Shown: positions 8,333 to 17,162, counted from the first letter of the stretch. The stretch: DNA of 64,000 nucleotides from Neobacillus ginsengisoli (GCF_030813055.1 NZ_JAUSTW010000005.1:1-64000); one strand, 5' to 3'. Program-made: numbers and translations. The notes: generated by a model from the sequence alone, not told the origin.

Positions 8333-9265
8333 TTAATTTAGCTTTGTTTTTTCATAAATTTCTATTAAAGCCCTGGCATTCATACTTAGATAGCGTTCCT
8401 TTTTATAGGTAAACACTAATGTGCGGGTAGGATTTGAATCTAATTTAAAATAAGTAAGGGAAGTTTGATAAGTACTTCGGTGAATCACCATTTCAGGAGC
8501 TATTGTTATGCCCAGCCCATGTCTCACAAGAGATTGAGCTGTTTCAATACTGCTTGTTTCATAAGCAATCTGTGGTTCAAATCCACCTCTCGCACATAAT
8601 TCCAATACTGTGCGACGAAAACCATATCCTTGTTTCAATAAAATAAATGGACAATTTGCAAAATTCTCAATAGGTAAAGTATTTTGTTTGATTAATATAG
8701 AAGAAGACATGATTTGTTTTACTTTTATTGGCATCCACTGTTGTTGTTCTTTTGGTAATACAAGATAAAGTGGCTCAGTAAGCATTGTTTTCGTATTTAA
8801 ACGGAAATCTTCTATAGGAAGAGACAGTATAGAAATATCAACCACCCCCTTCGCAGTTAAGTCTATTAGCTTTTCTGTTGATTCTTCAATTAGTTCGATC
8901 CCAACATTCTCATACTGTTCTTTATAAGTTTTAAGAAGCGAAGGCAAAATATGTCCTCCCGTAATAGCTGTCGAGCCAATCCTTAATTCCCCCCTTATTC
9001 CTTCTTTTCGTTCAAGAATCTCACGTTTTAGATCATCACGCATTTGTAATATCTTCTCAGCTTGTTTCACAAACAAAAGACCATCAGGAGTTGGTTCTAC
9101 TGGACAGCCAGGTTTTCGATCAAATAAAGATACTCCGAGTTCTTGTTCCAATATGGCAATTTGTTTACTTAAGGATGGCTGTGCAATATGAAGATGGTTA
9201 GCAGCTTTTGTAAAACTTCTTGTTTTATATATTTCCAATGCATATTCAAATAGTCTCATGTCCAT
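8333..9265 (-). CDS. LysR-family transcriptional regulator
   Basis: 310 residues. The N-terminal winged helix-turn-helix shows the LysR hallmark (LFEYALEIYKTRSFTKAANH, then HIAQPSLSKQIAILEQELG). The effector domain follows from about residue 90, beginning GELRIGSTAITGGHILPSLL. This type resembles CynR/GltC-like regulators acting on a divergent target. The neighbouring divergent gene is a SAM methyltransferase at 9382; a 15-bp palindrome lies 11 bases before the regulator start. It probably controls itself and the methyltransferase in response to a small ligand that cannot be named. Confidence 0.88.
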   Translation of the reverse strand: MDMRLFEYALEIYKTRSFTKAANHLHIAQPSLSKQIAILEQELGVSLFDRKPGCPVEPTPDGLLFVKQAEKILQMRDDLKREILERKEGIRGELRIGSTAITGGHILPSLLKTYKEQYENVGIELIEESTEKLIDLTAKGVVDISILSLPIEDFRLNTKTMLTEPLYLVLPKEQQQWMPIKVKQIMSSSILIKQNTLPIENFANCPFILLKQGYGFRRTVLELCARGGFEPQIAYETSSIETAQSLVRHGLGITIAPEMVIHRSTYQTSLTYFKLDSNPTRTLVFTYKKERYLSMNARALIEIYEKTKLN

Positions 9266-9276
9266 AAGATCCCTCC

Positions 9277-9291
9277 ATAGCCTACGGCTAT
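9277..9291. promoter_or_regulatory. LysR-type operator
   Basis: ATAGCCTACGGCTAT, a palindrome with 6-bp arms and the T-N11-A layout typical of LysR sites, between the regulator start (9265) and the divergent methyltransferase. Confidence 0.55.
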
Positions 9292-9381
9292 CAATATAAT
9301 AGATTATATATCTTAGTTGAATAAATGTTTATAGAATATGATGAAAATAACAATATCTCAAAATTAAGGGAGTGTTATTAC

Positions 9382-10152
9382 ATGAGTTCTGTGAATGTTT
9401 GGAATGCAGACTTGTACGATCATAAATTAAGCTTTGTATCTAGTTTTGGCAAAGGAGTAGTTGAGCTACTTCAACCACAAAAGGGAGAGAAAATACTTGA
9501 TTTGGGTTGTGGAACGGGAGATCTTACATACGAAATTTCTAAGTCAGGTGCGATTGTGAAGGGAAGTGATTTCTCAGGAGAAATGATTGAGAAGGCGTGT
9601 AAAAAGTTTCCTCAAATCCCATTCATTGTTGAAAATGGAGAAACATTTAGAACAAATGAAAAATACGATGCTGTTTTTTCGAATGCAGCCCTTCATTGGA
9701 TGAAAAATGCTGAGAAAGTGGTCGAATCTATTGAGCTAGCATTACATCCAGGAGGTCGGTTTGTAGCTGAATTTGGTGGACAAGGAAATGTTCAAACCGT
9801 TATTCGGGGAATAACAGAGGTACTCTCTCAAGAATATGGAATAAATGTAGCAGAAAGAAACCCTTGGTATTTTCCAAGTATAGGGGAATATAGTACTTTA
9901 CTTGAACAGTACGGATTTAAAGTATCATATGCTCATCATTTTGATAGACCTACCCCATTAACAGATGGAGAAAAGGGATTGAATCATTGGTTAGATAGTT
10001 TTGCGGATGACTTTTTCCCTGAGTTCTCTAAAGAAGAAAAAATGGTCATTTACGGAAAAATAAAAAATATGATACAACCAGATTTATATAAAGATGGTAT
10101 ATGGGAAGCTGATTATAAACGAATTAGAATTGTTGCTATTAAGAAAGGTTAG
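9382..10152 (+). CDS. SAM-dependent class I methyltransferase (Tam-like)
   Basis: 256 residues from ATG 9382, behind AAGGGAGTG; the in-frame ATG at 9325 has no such site. Rossmann-type methyltransferase core: motif I ILDLGCGTGDLTYEIS (about residues 37-52), acidic residue in VKGSDFSGEMIE, and the post-II motif YDAVFSNAALHWMKN, the last resembling trans-aconitate 2-methyltransferase and related small-molecule enzymes. The substrate is not determinable. It is divergent from a LysR regulator and followed after 82 bases by a second methyltransferase, so a two-gene unit is likely. Confidence 0.85.
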   Translation: MSSVNVWNADLYDHKLSFVSSFGKGVVELLQPQKGEKILDLGCGTGDLTYEISKSGAIVKGSDFSGEMIEKACKKFPQIPFIVENGETFRTNEKYDAVFSNAALHWMKNAEKVVESIELALHPGGRFVAEFGGQGNVQTVIRGITEVLSQEYGINVAERNPWYFPSIGEYSTLLEQYGFKVSYAHHFDRPTPLTDGEKGLNHWLDSFADDFFPEFSKEEKMVIYGKIKNMIQPDLYKDGIWEADYKRIRIVAIKKG

Positions 10153-10234
10153 TTACTGTTACAGTATGCTATGTTGAATAGCCTAGAAATAATAAGGAAC
10201 TAGTACAAAGCGACTAAGTGAAGGAGGATACTAT

Positions 10235-11044
10235 ATGAAAATAAATAGTGCTCAAAACCGTGCTGAATTATCAGGAAAGTTAACAAACGTATTAGATTCC
10301 AGAACGTTAACTAACTCTCACAAAAGGCTTGCTGAAATACTGACTGAAGGTATGACAGTCCTTGATGTTGGTTGTGGCACAGGAGCAATTACACGTGGAA
10401 TAGCAGAAGCAGTAGGTCCCACAGGTCGTGTCGTAGGAATTGATAGTAATTCAAACCTAATTGAAAGAGCCCGTCAAGCTCATGATGAAACACCAGGATT
10501 AACATTTGAAACTGGTGACATCTATAACCTTAACTATGAAGGACAATTTGATATTGTTACCTCTTCAAGGGTGTTAGTATGGCTTTCTGATCCGTTGAAG
10601 GCATTGAAAATGATGAAATCTGCGGCTAAAATTGGTGGGCGTATCTTGATTGCTGATTATAATCATGAAAAGATATCATGGAAACCACAGCCTCCTTCAA
10701 GTATGCTTTCTTTCTATTCTGCTTATTTAAAATGGCGTTCCGATGCAGGTATGAATAATTCGATTGCCGATAACCTTACTGAAATGTTTCAAAAAGTTGG
10801 TATTAAAGAAATCTCTATAATCCCTCAACATGAAGTAACAAAGCGAACAGACCTAGATTTTCAAACTCGTATTGGAATATGGGCTGATACTGCATCAAGC
10901 AGAGGACCCCAAATGGAAAGAGACGGGTGTATCACTGAAAAAGAATATGTGAAAGCAGAAAAAGAATACCGAGAATGGATCATTAAGGGTGCACAATCTT
11001 TAACGATGTATATGTTAGCAGTTGAAGGTGTGAAACTCCCTTAA
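10235..11044 (+). CDS. SAM-dependent class I methyltransferase
   Basis: 269 residues. ATG follows GAAGGAGGA at good spacing. Motif I VLDVGCGTGAITRGIAEAVG, acidic loop GRVVGIDSNSNLIERAR and motif FDIVTSSRVLVWLSDPLKAL are complete, so the enzyme is probably active. It differs clearly from the preceding methyltransferase and is not a tandem duplicate. A C-terminal segment with many aromatic and basic residues probably shapes the acceptor pocket. Same strand as the 9382 gene and 82 bases behind it; function unknown beyond SAM-dependent methyl transfer. Confidence 0.85.
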   Translation: MKINSAQNRAELSGKLTNVLDSRTLTNSHKRLAEILTEGMTVLDVGCGTGAITRGIAEAVGPTGRVVGIDSNSNLIERARQAHDETPGLTFETGDIYNLNYEGQFDIVTSSRVLVWLSDPLKALKMMKSAAKIGGRILIADYNHEKISWKPQPPSSMLSFYSAYLKWRSDAGMNNSIADNLTEMFQKVGIKEISIIPQHEVTKRTDLDFQTRIGIWADTASSRGPQMERDGCITEKEYVKAEKEYREWIIKGAQSLTMYMLAVEGVKLP

Positions 11045-11340
11045 TTCAATAAATCTTGATTTTTTTTGATGACTTTATTGTTACTAATTTTGAGTATGAA
11101 AGTGTAATTTAAAGAATAATAAAAAACTATTTTAACACTGTTTGAAAAATTCGAAAGGCGTTTGCGTATATATGACAGCAAAATTAAGCAACTTTATTTT
11201 TTAACAAGATATTGGTTGTACATTCACAATTGACGTACGAAGTTAGCTCTCAAAAATTTGAGAAGTGGCTAAATGAAAATATTATCATTTAATTTTTTTA
11301 ATCCTTCCAGATGTTAAATAGGAGGAAAAATTATGCTGTC
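11045..11340. other. Intergenic, no gene seen
   Basis: AT-rich gap without a convincing reading frame. A GGAGGAAAAATTATG at about 11,321-11,335 looks like an initiation site, but the frame stops after a few codons inside the repeat that follows. Confidence 0.4.
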
Positions 11341-11445
11341 TTTATTCCGCAATCGGGCGCTTTTCTGGAGTAACTAAAAAAGCCCAATTTCTCAATTTAA
11401 TTCTGAGAAATTGGGCTTTTTAATATTATAATTTCCTTAACGATA
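11341..11445 (+). repeat. Dispersed repeat with terminator module
   Basis: AATCGGGCGCTTTTCTGGAG then AGCCCAATTTCTCA/TGAGAAATTGGGCT, a 14-bp stem with a T tail, and AATTTCCTTAACG. The same order, with differences, recurs at 50,507-50,608. The hairpin is a strong intrinsic terminator. Confidence 0.7.
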
Positions 11446-11465
11446 AATAAACAAAATGAAAACTT

Positions 11466-11511
11466 AAAATAAGCCTGTGCGGGAAATGCGATATCCGGTC
11501 AGGCTTATTTT
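11466..11511. terminator. Long perfect hairpin
   Basis: AAAATAAGCCTG and CAGGCTTATTTT pair over 12 bp around a 22-base loop, with A and T tracts on both sides; it can act in both directions. Confidence 0.55.
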
Positions 11512-11724
11512 ACTTAAAAGCACCATTTTATTAATCGTTAAAATTTAAAAATATGGAGCGACGGGGGCGGAGAAATAAGAAAGTGAAATAAGCAGCTACA
11601 AGTTCAGGTATTTTAATATAAATTAAAATATTTATAAAGTGGTTTGTTTTATTGAGTGAAATAAGAAAAAGCAAGTATCAATCACTAAAGAATAGTTAAC
11701 TCTAGTAAAAAGGAGGTGAGATTC

Positions 11725-11880
11725 TTGGCAAAGGATGTTCTTTGTGAAGTAAATAATTGTAAGTATTGGGGCAACGGGAATAAGTGCAGGGCAGAAGCAA
11801 TCTATGTTATCAGCAATAGAGGAAGACAAGCATCTAATAGTGAAGAAACTGATTGTAAAACCTTTGAACCCTCAATTTAA
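11725..11880 (+). CDS. DUF1540 small cysteine-rich protein
   Basis: 51 residues from TTG 11725, behind a strong AAAGGAGGTGAG (11,708-11,719). The sequence LCEVNNCKYWGNGNKCRAEA with a fourth cysteine near the C-terminus (TDCKTF) is the DUF1540 pattern: four cysteines that probably bind one metal ion. Members are small proteins of spore formers and clostridia with unknown role. It stands alone on the + strand; 52 bases further lies a Fur-box-like site. The assignment rests on the cysteine spacing. Confidence 0.75.
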   Translation: MAKDVLCEVNNCKYWGNGNKCRAEAIYVISNRGRQASNSEETDCKTFEPSI

Positions 11881-11932
11881 TTATGTTTAAGGGTAATCTT
11901 TAGTTGGGTTATCCTCTTCTTTTTACTAGTAT

Positions 11933-11953
11933 TGATAATAAATATCATTATCA
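11933..11953. promoter_or_regulatory. Fur-box-like palindrome, apparently orphaned
   Basis: TGATAATAAATATCATTATC A matches the 21-bp Bacillus Fur consensus (two overlapping 7-1-7 motifs) at 18 of 21 positions. It directly abuts the 3' end of a minus-strand gene and lies 0.5 kb upstream of a broken FTR1 iron permease, its most likely former target. Confidence 0.5.
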
Positions 11954-11954
11954 T

Positions 11955-12149
11955 TCAGATTTTTAACATTTTCAGTTTTTTTTTGCCTTCTATCCTGAAA
12001 TAGGGTATGGAATAAAAAATTTTTACCTCCGCTTCACGGTCACAAAATAAACAGGTGCAAGTAAAATGGTTAAGTTTTTTAACATGGGGAACATCCAATA
12101 CTTTAAGAGCATCTTTGACATGTTTTTCACAAACTAACAATTTAATCAC
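11955..12149 (-). CDS. CxxH/CxxC small zinc-ribbon-like protein
   Basis: 64 residues from a GTG start with a weak ribosome binding site. CEKH near the N-terminus and CLFC in the middle form the CxxH...CxxC pattern of a small Bacillus protein family (BA_5709-like) with a single predicted metal site. The function is not known. The reading frame is complete and closed by a terminator on its upstream side (12,247-12,290) that isolates it from the iron-transport remnants. The C-terminal tail is lysine-rich. Confidence 0.65.
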   Translation of the reverse strand: MIKLLVCEKHVKDALKVLDVPHVKKLNHFTCTCLFCDREAEVKIFYSIPYFRIEGKKKLKMLKI

Positions 12150-12246
12150 CCGCTTTCATTATTCTCCATCAATTTAAGTATATGTAGCTATCATTGTTTT
12201 ATCAGCAATCCACGTAATAGTTTTAACTATAAAACTTTATATATCT

Positions 12247-12290
12247 AAAAAAACTTCTGGGCAAGACTTATCCCAACCAGAAGTTTTTTT
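12247..12290. terminator. Bidirectional intrinsic terminator
   Basis: AAAACTTCTGG and CCAGAAGTTTT form an 11-bp stem flanked by A and T runs. Confidence 0.6.
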
Positions 12291-12451
12291 CATATACCAA
12301 TCAAGCCGTATTTTTTAAATCGGATTTTGTTTTAATCGTAAGAAGCTGGGATTTTAAAAATGGTATAATCCAGAGGTCCAATCCAATTTTAGCAGCGTTA
12401 AAACCAGCAATTAGGATCAATATCTCATTCAGAGCCAATTGCGGATTAGCA

Positions 12452-13307
12452 TTGCAGGGTCTTAAAAGTGTCAATGAAAAATTCATTCATGGTCAGTATG
12501 CCAAGGGTGAGGGATTTAAGATACAAAGCATCACACTTTCTGATTTTATTCAGATGTTGCAAACCACAAAAGAAAAGGTTCAAAATCATGATAAGCAGTC
12601 GGCTCTTTCGGATATTAGTAATGTTCGAGAGTCTTGGCTGAGCATTGAAGGAACCGTGGTGGCACAATCGGCTACATTATATAACAATTCAGAGCGAGAT
12701 ATGGTCACAGTGAATGCGATGATTTCTGCGGGTAATGACAAGGAGGCTGCTCAGTTACTTGACAAGATGATAGGGTACTTGACACCGCTTGCCAGTAAAA
12801 CCAGTTATACCATATGGGATGCCGCAATGATACCGATTCGTGAAGGACTTGAAGCACTGTTGATTGTTGGTGCATTATTAGCCTTTGTTAAAAAATCCAA
12901 TGAAGGAAAGGGGAAAGTTTGGATTTGGAGCGGAGTTTCAGCTGGTATAGTTCTGAGTGGTATTTTAGCGGTCATTGTTAAATTCGTTTTCACATCGGGC
13001 GCTTTCGGTCAAAATAATTTCCTAATCGCAGGCTGGACTGGTATTGTAGCAGCCGTAATGCTTCTTTACATGAGCTATTGGTTACATAGTAAGTCGAATA
13101 TCGCTGAGTGGAATCAGTATATTCGTAACAAAAGTCAATCAGCGCTGGATACAGGGCGTATCATTTCTCTTGGGGTACTATCGTTCTTAGCCGTTTTTCG
13201 GGAGGGAACAGAGTATCGATTTCTTAGGGTTCTATCCATCCTGGCAGAGTGCCATACCGCAAATCGCATTGCTCTTGTTTGCTTTGGGGGCTTTGATGTG
13301 GAACTGA
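12452..13307 (+). pseudogene. efeU: FTR1/EfeU iron permease, ends kept and middle lost
   Basis: The first part has a helical extracytoplasmic domain and then the FTR1 signature IPIREGLEALLIVGALLAF, followed by further membrane helices and the second motif VFREGTE near 13,195-13,213. After that point the frame shifts by one base and continues IDFLGFYPSWQSAIPQ, the segment close to the C-terminus of FTR1 proteins, ending at 13,307. Roughly two membrane helices and the connecting loops between the second REGxE and the DFLG segment are absent, and no start codon with a ribosome binding site precedes 12,452. In Bacillus, EfeU works with EfeO/EfeB-type partners in Fur-regulated iron uptake. It cannot be functional. 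Confidence 0.75.
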
Positions 13308-13379
13308 ATCAAAAAGCAAAGAGAACAGATTCAAACGACAATACAAAACTAAAACATTTTCATTCAAATAATAGGAGGA

Positions 13380-14150
13380 ATTTATTCTACGAAAATTGTA
13401 AACACCATTGCTGCATTAGCTATGACTTGCACATTAGCCCTTGCTGGATGTAGTTCGTCCAACACTTCTTCATCTAGTGCTTCAACTACCAAGGATAAGG
13501 CTACAAATCAATCAACTAGTACTCAGTCTTCGTCAAAAGAGCAAACTACTTAAACGAATGTGAAAAACGGGGTTGCAAATTTACTTCATAATGCCAAACA
13601 ATTAAATAAAGGCATTATTGCCGGTGATGAAGCAAAAATTAAAGAGACTGGACCACAGCTCGAAGAAATTTGGAAGACTTTTGAAGATGTTGTGAAATCA
13701 CAATACCCAGACCTATATCCACAGGTTGAGCAATATCTTAACCCAACAGTGGCTGGTGCGAAGGAAAGCGCGATTAACAAAGAAGCACTCTCGAAATTGA
13801 ATAATCAGTTGATCGACGTTTTATATCAGTTGTCACAGAAGCTCATTCCTGTTGAACAAGTCAAAGCCGGCGTTGCAAAGCTGCTAACAACGACAGACGA
13901 GCTAAAACAGGCGATCAACGCGAGTGATGAAGCGAAGGTGAAAGAGACAGGACCAAAATTAGAGGAAATTTGGAAGACTTTTGAGGATGGAGTAAAGCCG
14001 AGGTACCCAGATCTTTATGAGCAGCTTGAAAAATCTCTGAATCCAGAAGTAGCCGGCTCACAAGTAAGCCCTCTTGATAAACAAACGCTTGGGAATTTAA
14101 ATAATCAGTTGACTCAAACATTGCATGAGTTAGAACAAAAAGCAAAATAA
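13380..14150 (+). pseudogene. Lipoprotein partner of the iron permease, start lost and stop in linker
   Basis: After AGGAGGA (13,373-13,379) the frame reads a lipoprotein signal, ALAMTCTLALAGCSSSN, but no start codon is present at the right distance (TTTATTCTACG where ATG would be expected). A serine/threonine-rich linker is then cut by TAA at 13,551. The mature part remains open from GTG 13,560 and contains two clearly homologous repeats of about 95 residues, each with the core ETGPxLEEIWKTFED followed by YPDLY. Such helical repeats are found in extracytoplasmic parts of EfeU/EfeM-like iron uptake proteins; the iron role is inferred from context. A terminator follows. Confidence 0.6.
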
Positions 14151-14190
14151 AAAGAGAATAGAAAAAGTGGCTAAAATAGAATCGTTGACA

Positions 14191-14226
14191 AAATGGAGGA
14201 AACTCGAAAGGGGTACCTCCATTTTT
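14191..14226 (+). terminator. Intrinsic terminator
   Basis: AAATGGAGG and CCTCCATTT pair, followed by a T-run; ends the former iron uptake operon. Confidence 0.6.
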
Positions 14227-14304
14227 ATTTACAATTTATTGAAAAACTTTGTTTTCGAACCAAAACCAACAAGAGAAACAGACCGTTTCACATGGAAAAG
14301 TTGC

Positions 14305-14390
14305 TCTTGGATGGCAGAAGACGAATGGAATCGAAATTCGAAAAGGCAGCAAGAAGGCATTGATTTGGCTTTGAAAAATGGTCTTCCCCC
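14305..14390 (+). pseudogene. Serine recombinase (resolvase) remnant
   Basis: The frame reads SWMAEDEWNRNSKRQQEGID followed by LALKNG, matching the helix-E region of serine resolvases (normally AExER...RQxEGIxxAKxxG). Neither the catalytic N-terminal domain nor the HTH tail is present. It is a scrap of a former mobile element next to the iron uptake remnants. Confidence 0.5.
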
Positions 14391-14471
14391 ATATTGTCCG
14401 CCCCTTGTTCTATATGTTTATTCGTGATAAAATTAAATCGTAGTTAACTTATAGGAAATGGAGGGATTAAG

Positions 14472-15119
14472 GTGGGGAGAGAATTTATTGAGCTTTTTAA
14501 TGAATGGTCCCAATCTTATGATCAAACCGTTACCGGACATGATCCTGAATACGAAGAGGTTTTCATAGATTACGATAAAATACTTTCGACAGTAGCTGAA
14601 AAGTCAACAGGAACGGTGATTGAATTTGGTGTAGGTACTGGAAACCTAACAGCTATTTTAAATAATAAAGGACTTAAAGTGTTTGGAATTGAACCATCTG
14701 AAGGAATGCGCGAGATTGCAAAGCAGAAATTAAGAAACATTACCATTCTAGATGGAGACTTTATTAATTTTCCCCAGTTCGATGTAGAGATTAATACCAT
14801 TGTCAGCACATATGCCTTTCATCATTTAACAGATTACGAAAAAGGTTTGGCTATTCAAAAGTATAGTAAACTGCTAAAAGATAATGGCCGTATCATTTTT
14901 GCTGATACTGTTTTTCCTACAGAGGAAGCAAAGCAGGAAAGAATTCAGGATTCACGTAATAAAAACTTTAATAGACTTGCAGATGATTTACAGAGAGAAT
15001 ATTATACCACCATACCGGTATTACGACATTTATTTGAAAAACAAGGATTTACAGTGGATTTTATCCAACTAAATCCATTCGTTTGGTTAATGGAGGCTAA
15101 AAAAGAGGAGAGATCTTGA
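14472..15119 (+). CDS. yrrT: YrrT-like SAM-dependent methyltransferase
   Basis: 215 residues from GTG 14472 with GGAGGGA seven bases upstream. Start MGREFIELFNEWSQSYD, motif I VIEFGVGTGNLTAIL, loop FGIEPSEGMREIAKQKL and STYAFHHLTDYEKGLA agree closely with B. subtilis YrrT, which heads the yrrT-mtnN-mccA-mccB operon that recycles S-adenosylmethionine by-products to cysteine. Here the downstream mtnN/mccAB genes are missing; after the stop comes only a HAMP-like scrap. Either this is a second, relocated copy or the operon was broken. The methyl acceptor is unknown. Confidence 0.85.
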   Translation: MGREFIELFNEWSQSYDQTVTGHDPEYEEVFIDYDKILSTVAEKSTGTVIEFGVGTGNLTAILNNKGLKVFGIEPSEGMREIAKQKLRNITILDGDFINFPQFDVEINTIVSTYAFHHLTDYEKGLAIQKYSKLLKDNGRIIFADTVFPTEEAKQERIQDSRNKNFNRLADDLQREYYTTIPVLRHLFEKQGFTVDFIQLNPFVWLMEAKKEERS

Positions 15120-15125
15120 CTATAT

Positions 15126-15205
15126 TTATTTTAGTTCGAGGGAATGATGAAATTTCTGATTTAGGTACATCTTTAAATCATTTAGCCGAACAATTACAAG
15201 CATAA
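15126..15205 (+). pseudogene. HAMP-domain remnant of a signalling protein
   Basis: Directly after yrrT the frame reads RGNDEISDLGTSLNHLAEQL, the second helix of a HAMP domain as found in histidine kinases or chemoreceptors, then stops. Nothing else of such a protein is present. The following stretch to 15,420 has no recognisable gene. Confidence 0.5.
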
Positions 15206-15420
15206 AGAAATCCTGCGCAAAAACTTGACTTGCGATATTGGTTCTACTCGTCGTTAATGCGGTTGGTTTTACAAATATATATAGCCAAACATATATTGGA
15301 GTATTTACAGCTATATCTACCACACTATAGTACAACTTCATATAGATTTACATTAGAAAAAAATAGGTGTTAAGTTTTGAAAATTACAAGTATAATCAAG
15401 TTACAACATTAAATTGAAAA

Positions 15421-15630
15421 CAAACTAGGTGCCCTTATGAAAACAAGGGGTAACAGGGAATCGGGTGCAAATCCCGAGCGGTCCCGCCACTGTAATTGAG
15501 GAGTTCTCTATTATGTATGTCACTCAACCATATAGTTGGGGAAGACGATAGAGCGCAATGATTCAAAAGCCAGGAGACCTACCTAGGTTGTAACACCAAA
15601 ACAGCCTTCGCGGAAAGGAGAGGTGTACGA
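15421..15630 (+). ncRNA. Cobalamin (B12) riboswitch
   Basis: Contains the class hallmarks in order: AGGTGCC (15,427), GGGAATCGGGTGCAAATCCC with GAGCGGTCCCGCCACTGTAA (15,456-15,500), the B12 box AGCCAGGAGACCTACC (15,569-15,584) and a 3' paired region near 15,601-15,627. An intrinsic terminator follows and then a cobalt/nickel permease, so control is probably by transcription attenuation: ligand-bound RNA favours termination. Confidence 0.92.
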
Positions 15631-15682
15631 AGATGAAGCGACCATTGTATTCTCCCATTTTGTCGTCTATTCGCACGTACCC

Positions 15683-15719
15683 AAAAATCCTCAATCTGTC
15701 AAAGGTTGAGGATTTTTTT
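15683..15719 (+). terminator. Riboswitch-controlled terminator
   Basis: AAAAATCCTCAA and TTGAGGATTTTT form a 12-bp stem with T-run, between the B12 riboswitch and the permease start. Confidence 0.8.
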
Positions 15720-15753
15720 GATTTACTTTATTTATAAAAGGAGGAATTTTTAC

Positions 15754-16554
15754 ATGGAAACTGTATCACTTTATTTACTTGTTTTTGTATTAGGACTTCG
15801 ACATGGGCTAGATGCGGATCATCTTGCTTTCATTGATGGACAAACCCGTTATAATTGGCGAATGGGCAGTCGGTTTGCACGCTGGGTAGGTACATTGTTT
15901 TCGTTTGGGCATGGAGGAATGGTCGCTGTAACAGCTGGTATTTTGGGAGTGGTGATGAAGAATTTTTCATTCCCAGCTTATTTTGATAATTTTGCATCAT
16001 GGGTATCGATTATTTCTTTATTTCTCATTGGCACATTAAATACTTATAATCTGTTACGCACGAGAAATAATAACGAAGAGTTTCAGCTTAGTGGACTAAA
16101 GGGAAAGTTTATTCCAAAAGTTGCGAAGGGAACAACGAATCCCTTTCTTATTATCTTAGTAGGAGCTTTATTTGCCTTAGCTGCTGAGACTGTAAGTCAA
16201 ACAGCTGTCTGGTCTTTAGCAGCAAGTAATTCAGGTAAATATACACCCTTAATTTTGGGACTTGTATTTATGTTTGGCATGATGATTACAGATACAATTG
16301 ATTCCATGATTGTCTATAAAATGGTAAATCAGTCAAGCAAACTAGGTCAAGCTGCGTCAAGACTAATGGGTTGGGTGATTGTCTTCTTAGCATACGGGGT
16401 TTCCATCTATCTTGCATTTACTTTCTTTAACCCTTGGGCAGAACTCGATTTCGAAATCGTAGGAATCATTCTTTTCATTTTCTTAGTCTCTTCATTTATC
16501 TTTGTAAGTGTTCGTTCTAAGAGACAAAATGTTGAAATAAATACTACGAATTAA
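15754..16554 (+). CDS. Cobalt/nickel permease, NiCoT family
   Basis: 266 residues from ATG 15754, behind AAAGGAGGA. NiCoT signature GLRHGLDADHLAFIDG in the first helices (HxxxDH metal-binding motif), followed by LFSFGHGGM and further helices; about eight membrane segments, the usual topology. NiCoT permeases import Ni2+ or Co2+ driven by membrane potential. Its position behind a cobalamin riboswitch strongly favours cobalt supply for B12 synthesis. No B12 biosynthesis gene follows in the window; a terminator stands right after the stop. Confidence 0.9.
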   Translation: METVSLYLLVFVLGLRHGLDADHLAFIDGQTRYNWRMGSRFARWVGTLFSFGHGGMVAVTAGILGVVMKNFSFPAYFDNFASWVSIISLFLIGTLNTYNLLRTRNNNEEFQLSGLKGKFIPKVAKGTTNPFLIILVGALFALAAETVSQTAVWSLAASNSGKYTPLILGLVFMFGMMITDTIDSMIVYKMVNQSSKLGQAASRLMGWVIVFLAYGVSIYLAFTFFNPWAELDFEIVGIILFIFLVSSFIFVSVRSKRQNVEINTTN

Positions 16555-16560
16555 TTAAAA

Positions 16561-16595
16561 AAGCTCTGACAATTTTATAGTGTCAGAGCTCTTTT
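16561..16595 (+). terminator. Intrinsic terminator
   Basis: AAGCTCTGACA and TGTCAGAGCTC stem followed by TTTT, directly after the permease stop. Confidence 0.75.
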
Positions 16596-16949
16596 ATCAT
16601 CTATAATATACGTCCCTGATAACGCAAATTACGTAAACAATGAATCTACAATCTTATTCGCTAACACAAGACCATCCAGTCCAAAGTGTAAAAAGAATAA
16701 ACAAAATAACAACTTCCCAGATTGCAGAGAAAGGGAGATTTTTTTCTACAATCTTTTTTTATTCCTATATGAAATTTCAATAAAACCGATTTTGTCAATA
16801 ATACTTTACAAAATATTTAGTTCATTAAAGTTAGGTCACTTGGTAATATCAGGTAGGGATTCGCATTTAATTTAAATGGTGATGTGGGTGTACATATCGT
16901 CAACATATGATCTTGCCTGGTGTCTTCTATAATGCCCATCTGCTTTATT
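16596..16949. other. Intergenic, possible minus-strand spore peptide remnant
   Basis: On the minus strand an open stretch reads ADGHYRRHQARSYVDDMY near 16,885-16,945, without a start codon. Its His/Arg/Tyr-rich character resembles spore coat peptides, but no family is recognised. No other gene. Confidence 0.25.
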
Positions 16950-17162
16950 TTTTTAAATCAGCACTTGTCCATTCCTTTTTAGTTTGAGTACATATGATAT
17001 TACTACCACCGAACCAACTCATAAATAATTACCTCTGAAGAAGCGTTTGCATTTATTGCAGATGCTTCTTTTCATTTTTAGAAAGTTTTTAAACTGTTCG
17101 ATTATGTCCTTGCACTATAATGATTGTCCAATCAACCCTTGTCTTATGAAATATATATACAT
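16950..17162 (+). repeat. Duplicated leader/promoter region, copy A
   Basis: About 210 bases alignable with 18,293-18,520. Shared blocks: AATCAGCACTTGTCC, ATATTACTACCACC, the hairpin at 17,040-17,068, TTTTCATTTTTAGAAA, TTGTCC...ACCCTTGTCTTA and an AT-rich ATATATATA block. In copy B this leads into a YjcZ-type spore gene; after copy A no such gene is present. Confidence 0.75.
17040..17068 (+). terminator. Conserved hairpin of leader copy A
   Basis: GAAGCGTTTGCA pairs with TGCAGATGCTTC over 12 positions including two G-U pairs, followed by TTTTCATTTTTA. All differences from copy B keep the pairing. Confidence 0.6.

Noticed and set aside
12301..12486. Minus-strand frame upstream of the FTR1 remnant
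   Set aside because: A hydrophobic run gives it a membrane-protein look, but it overlaps the FTR1 coding part and has no initiation site.
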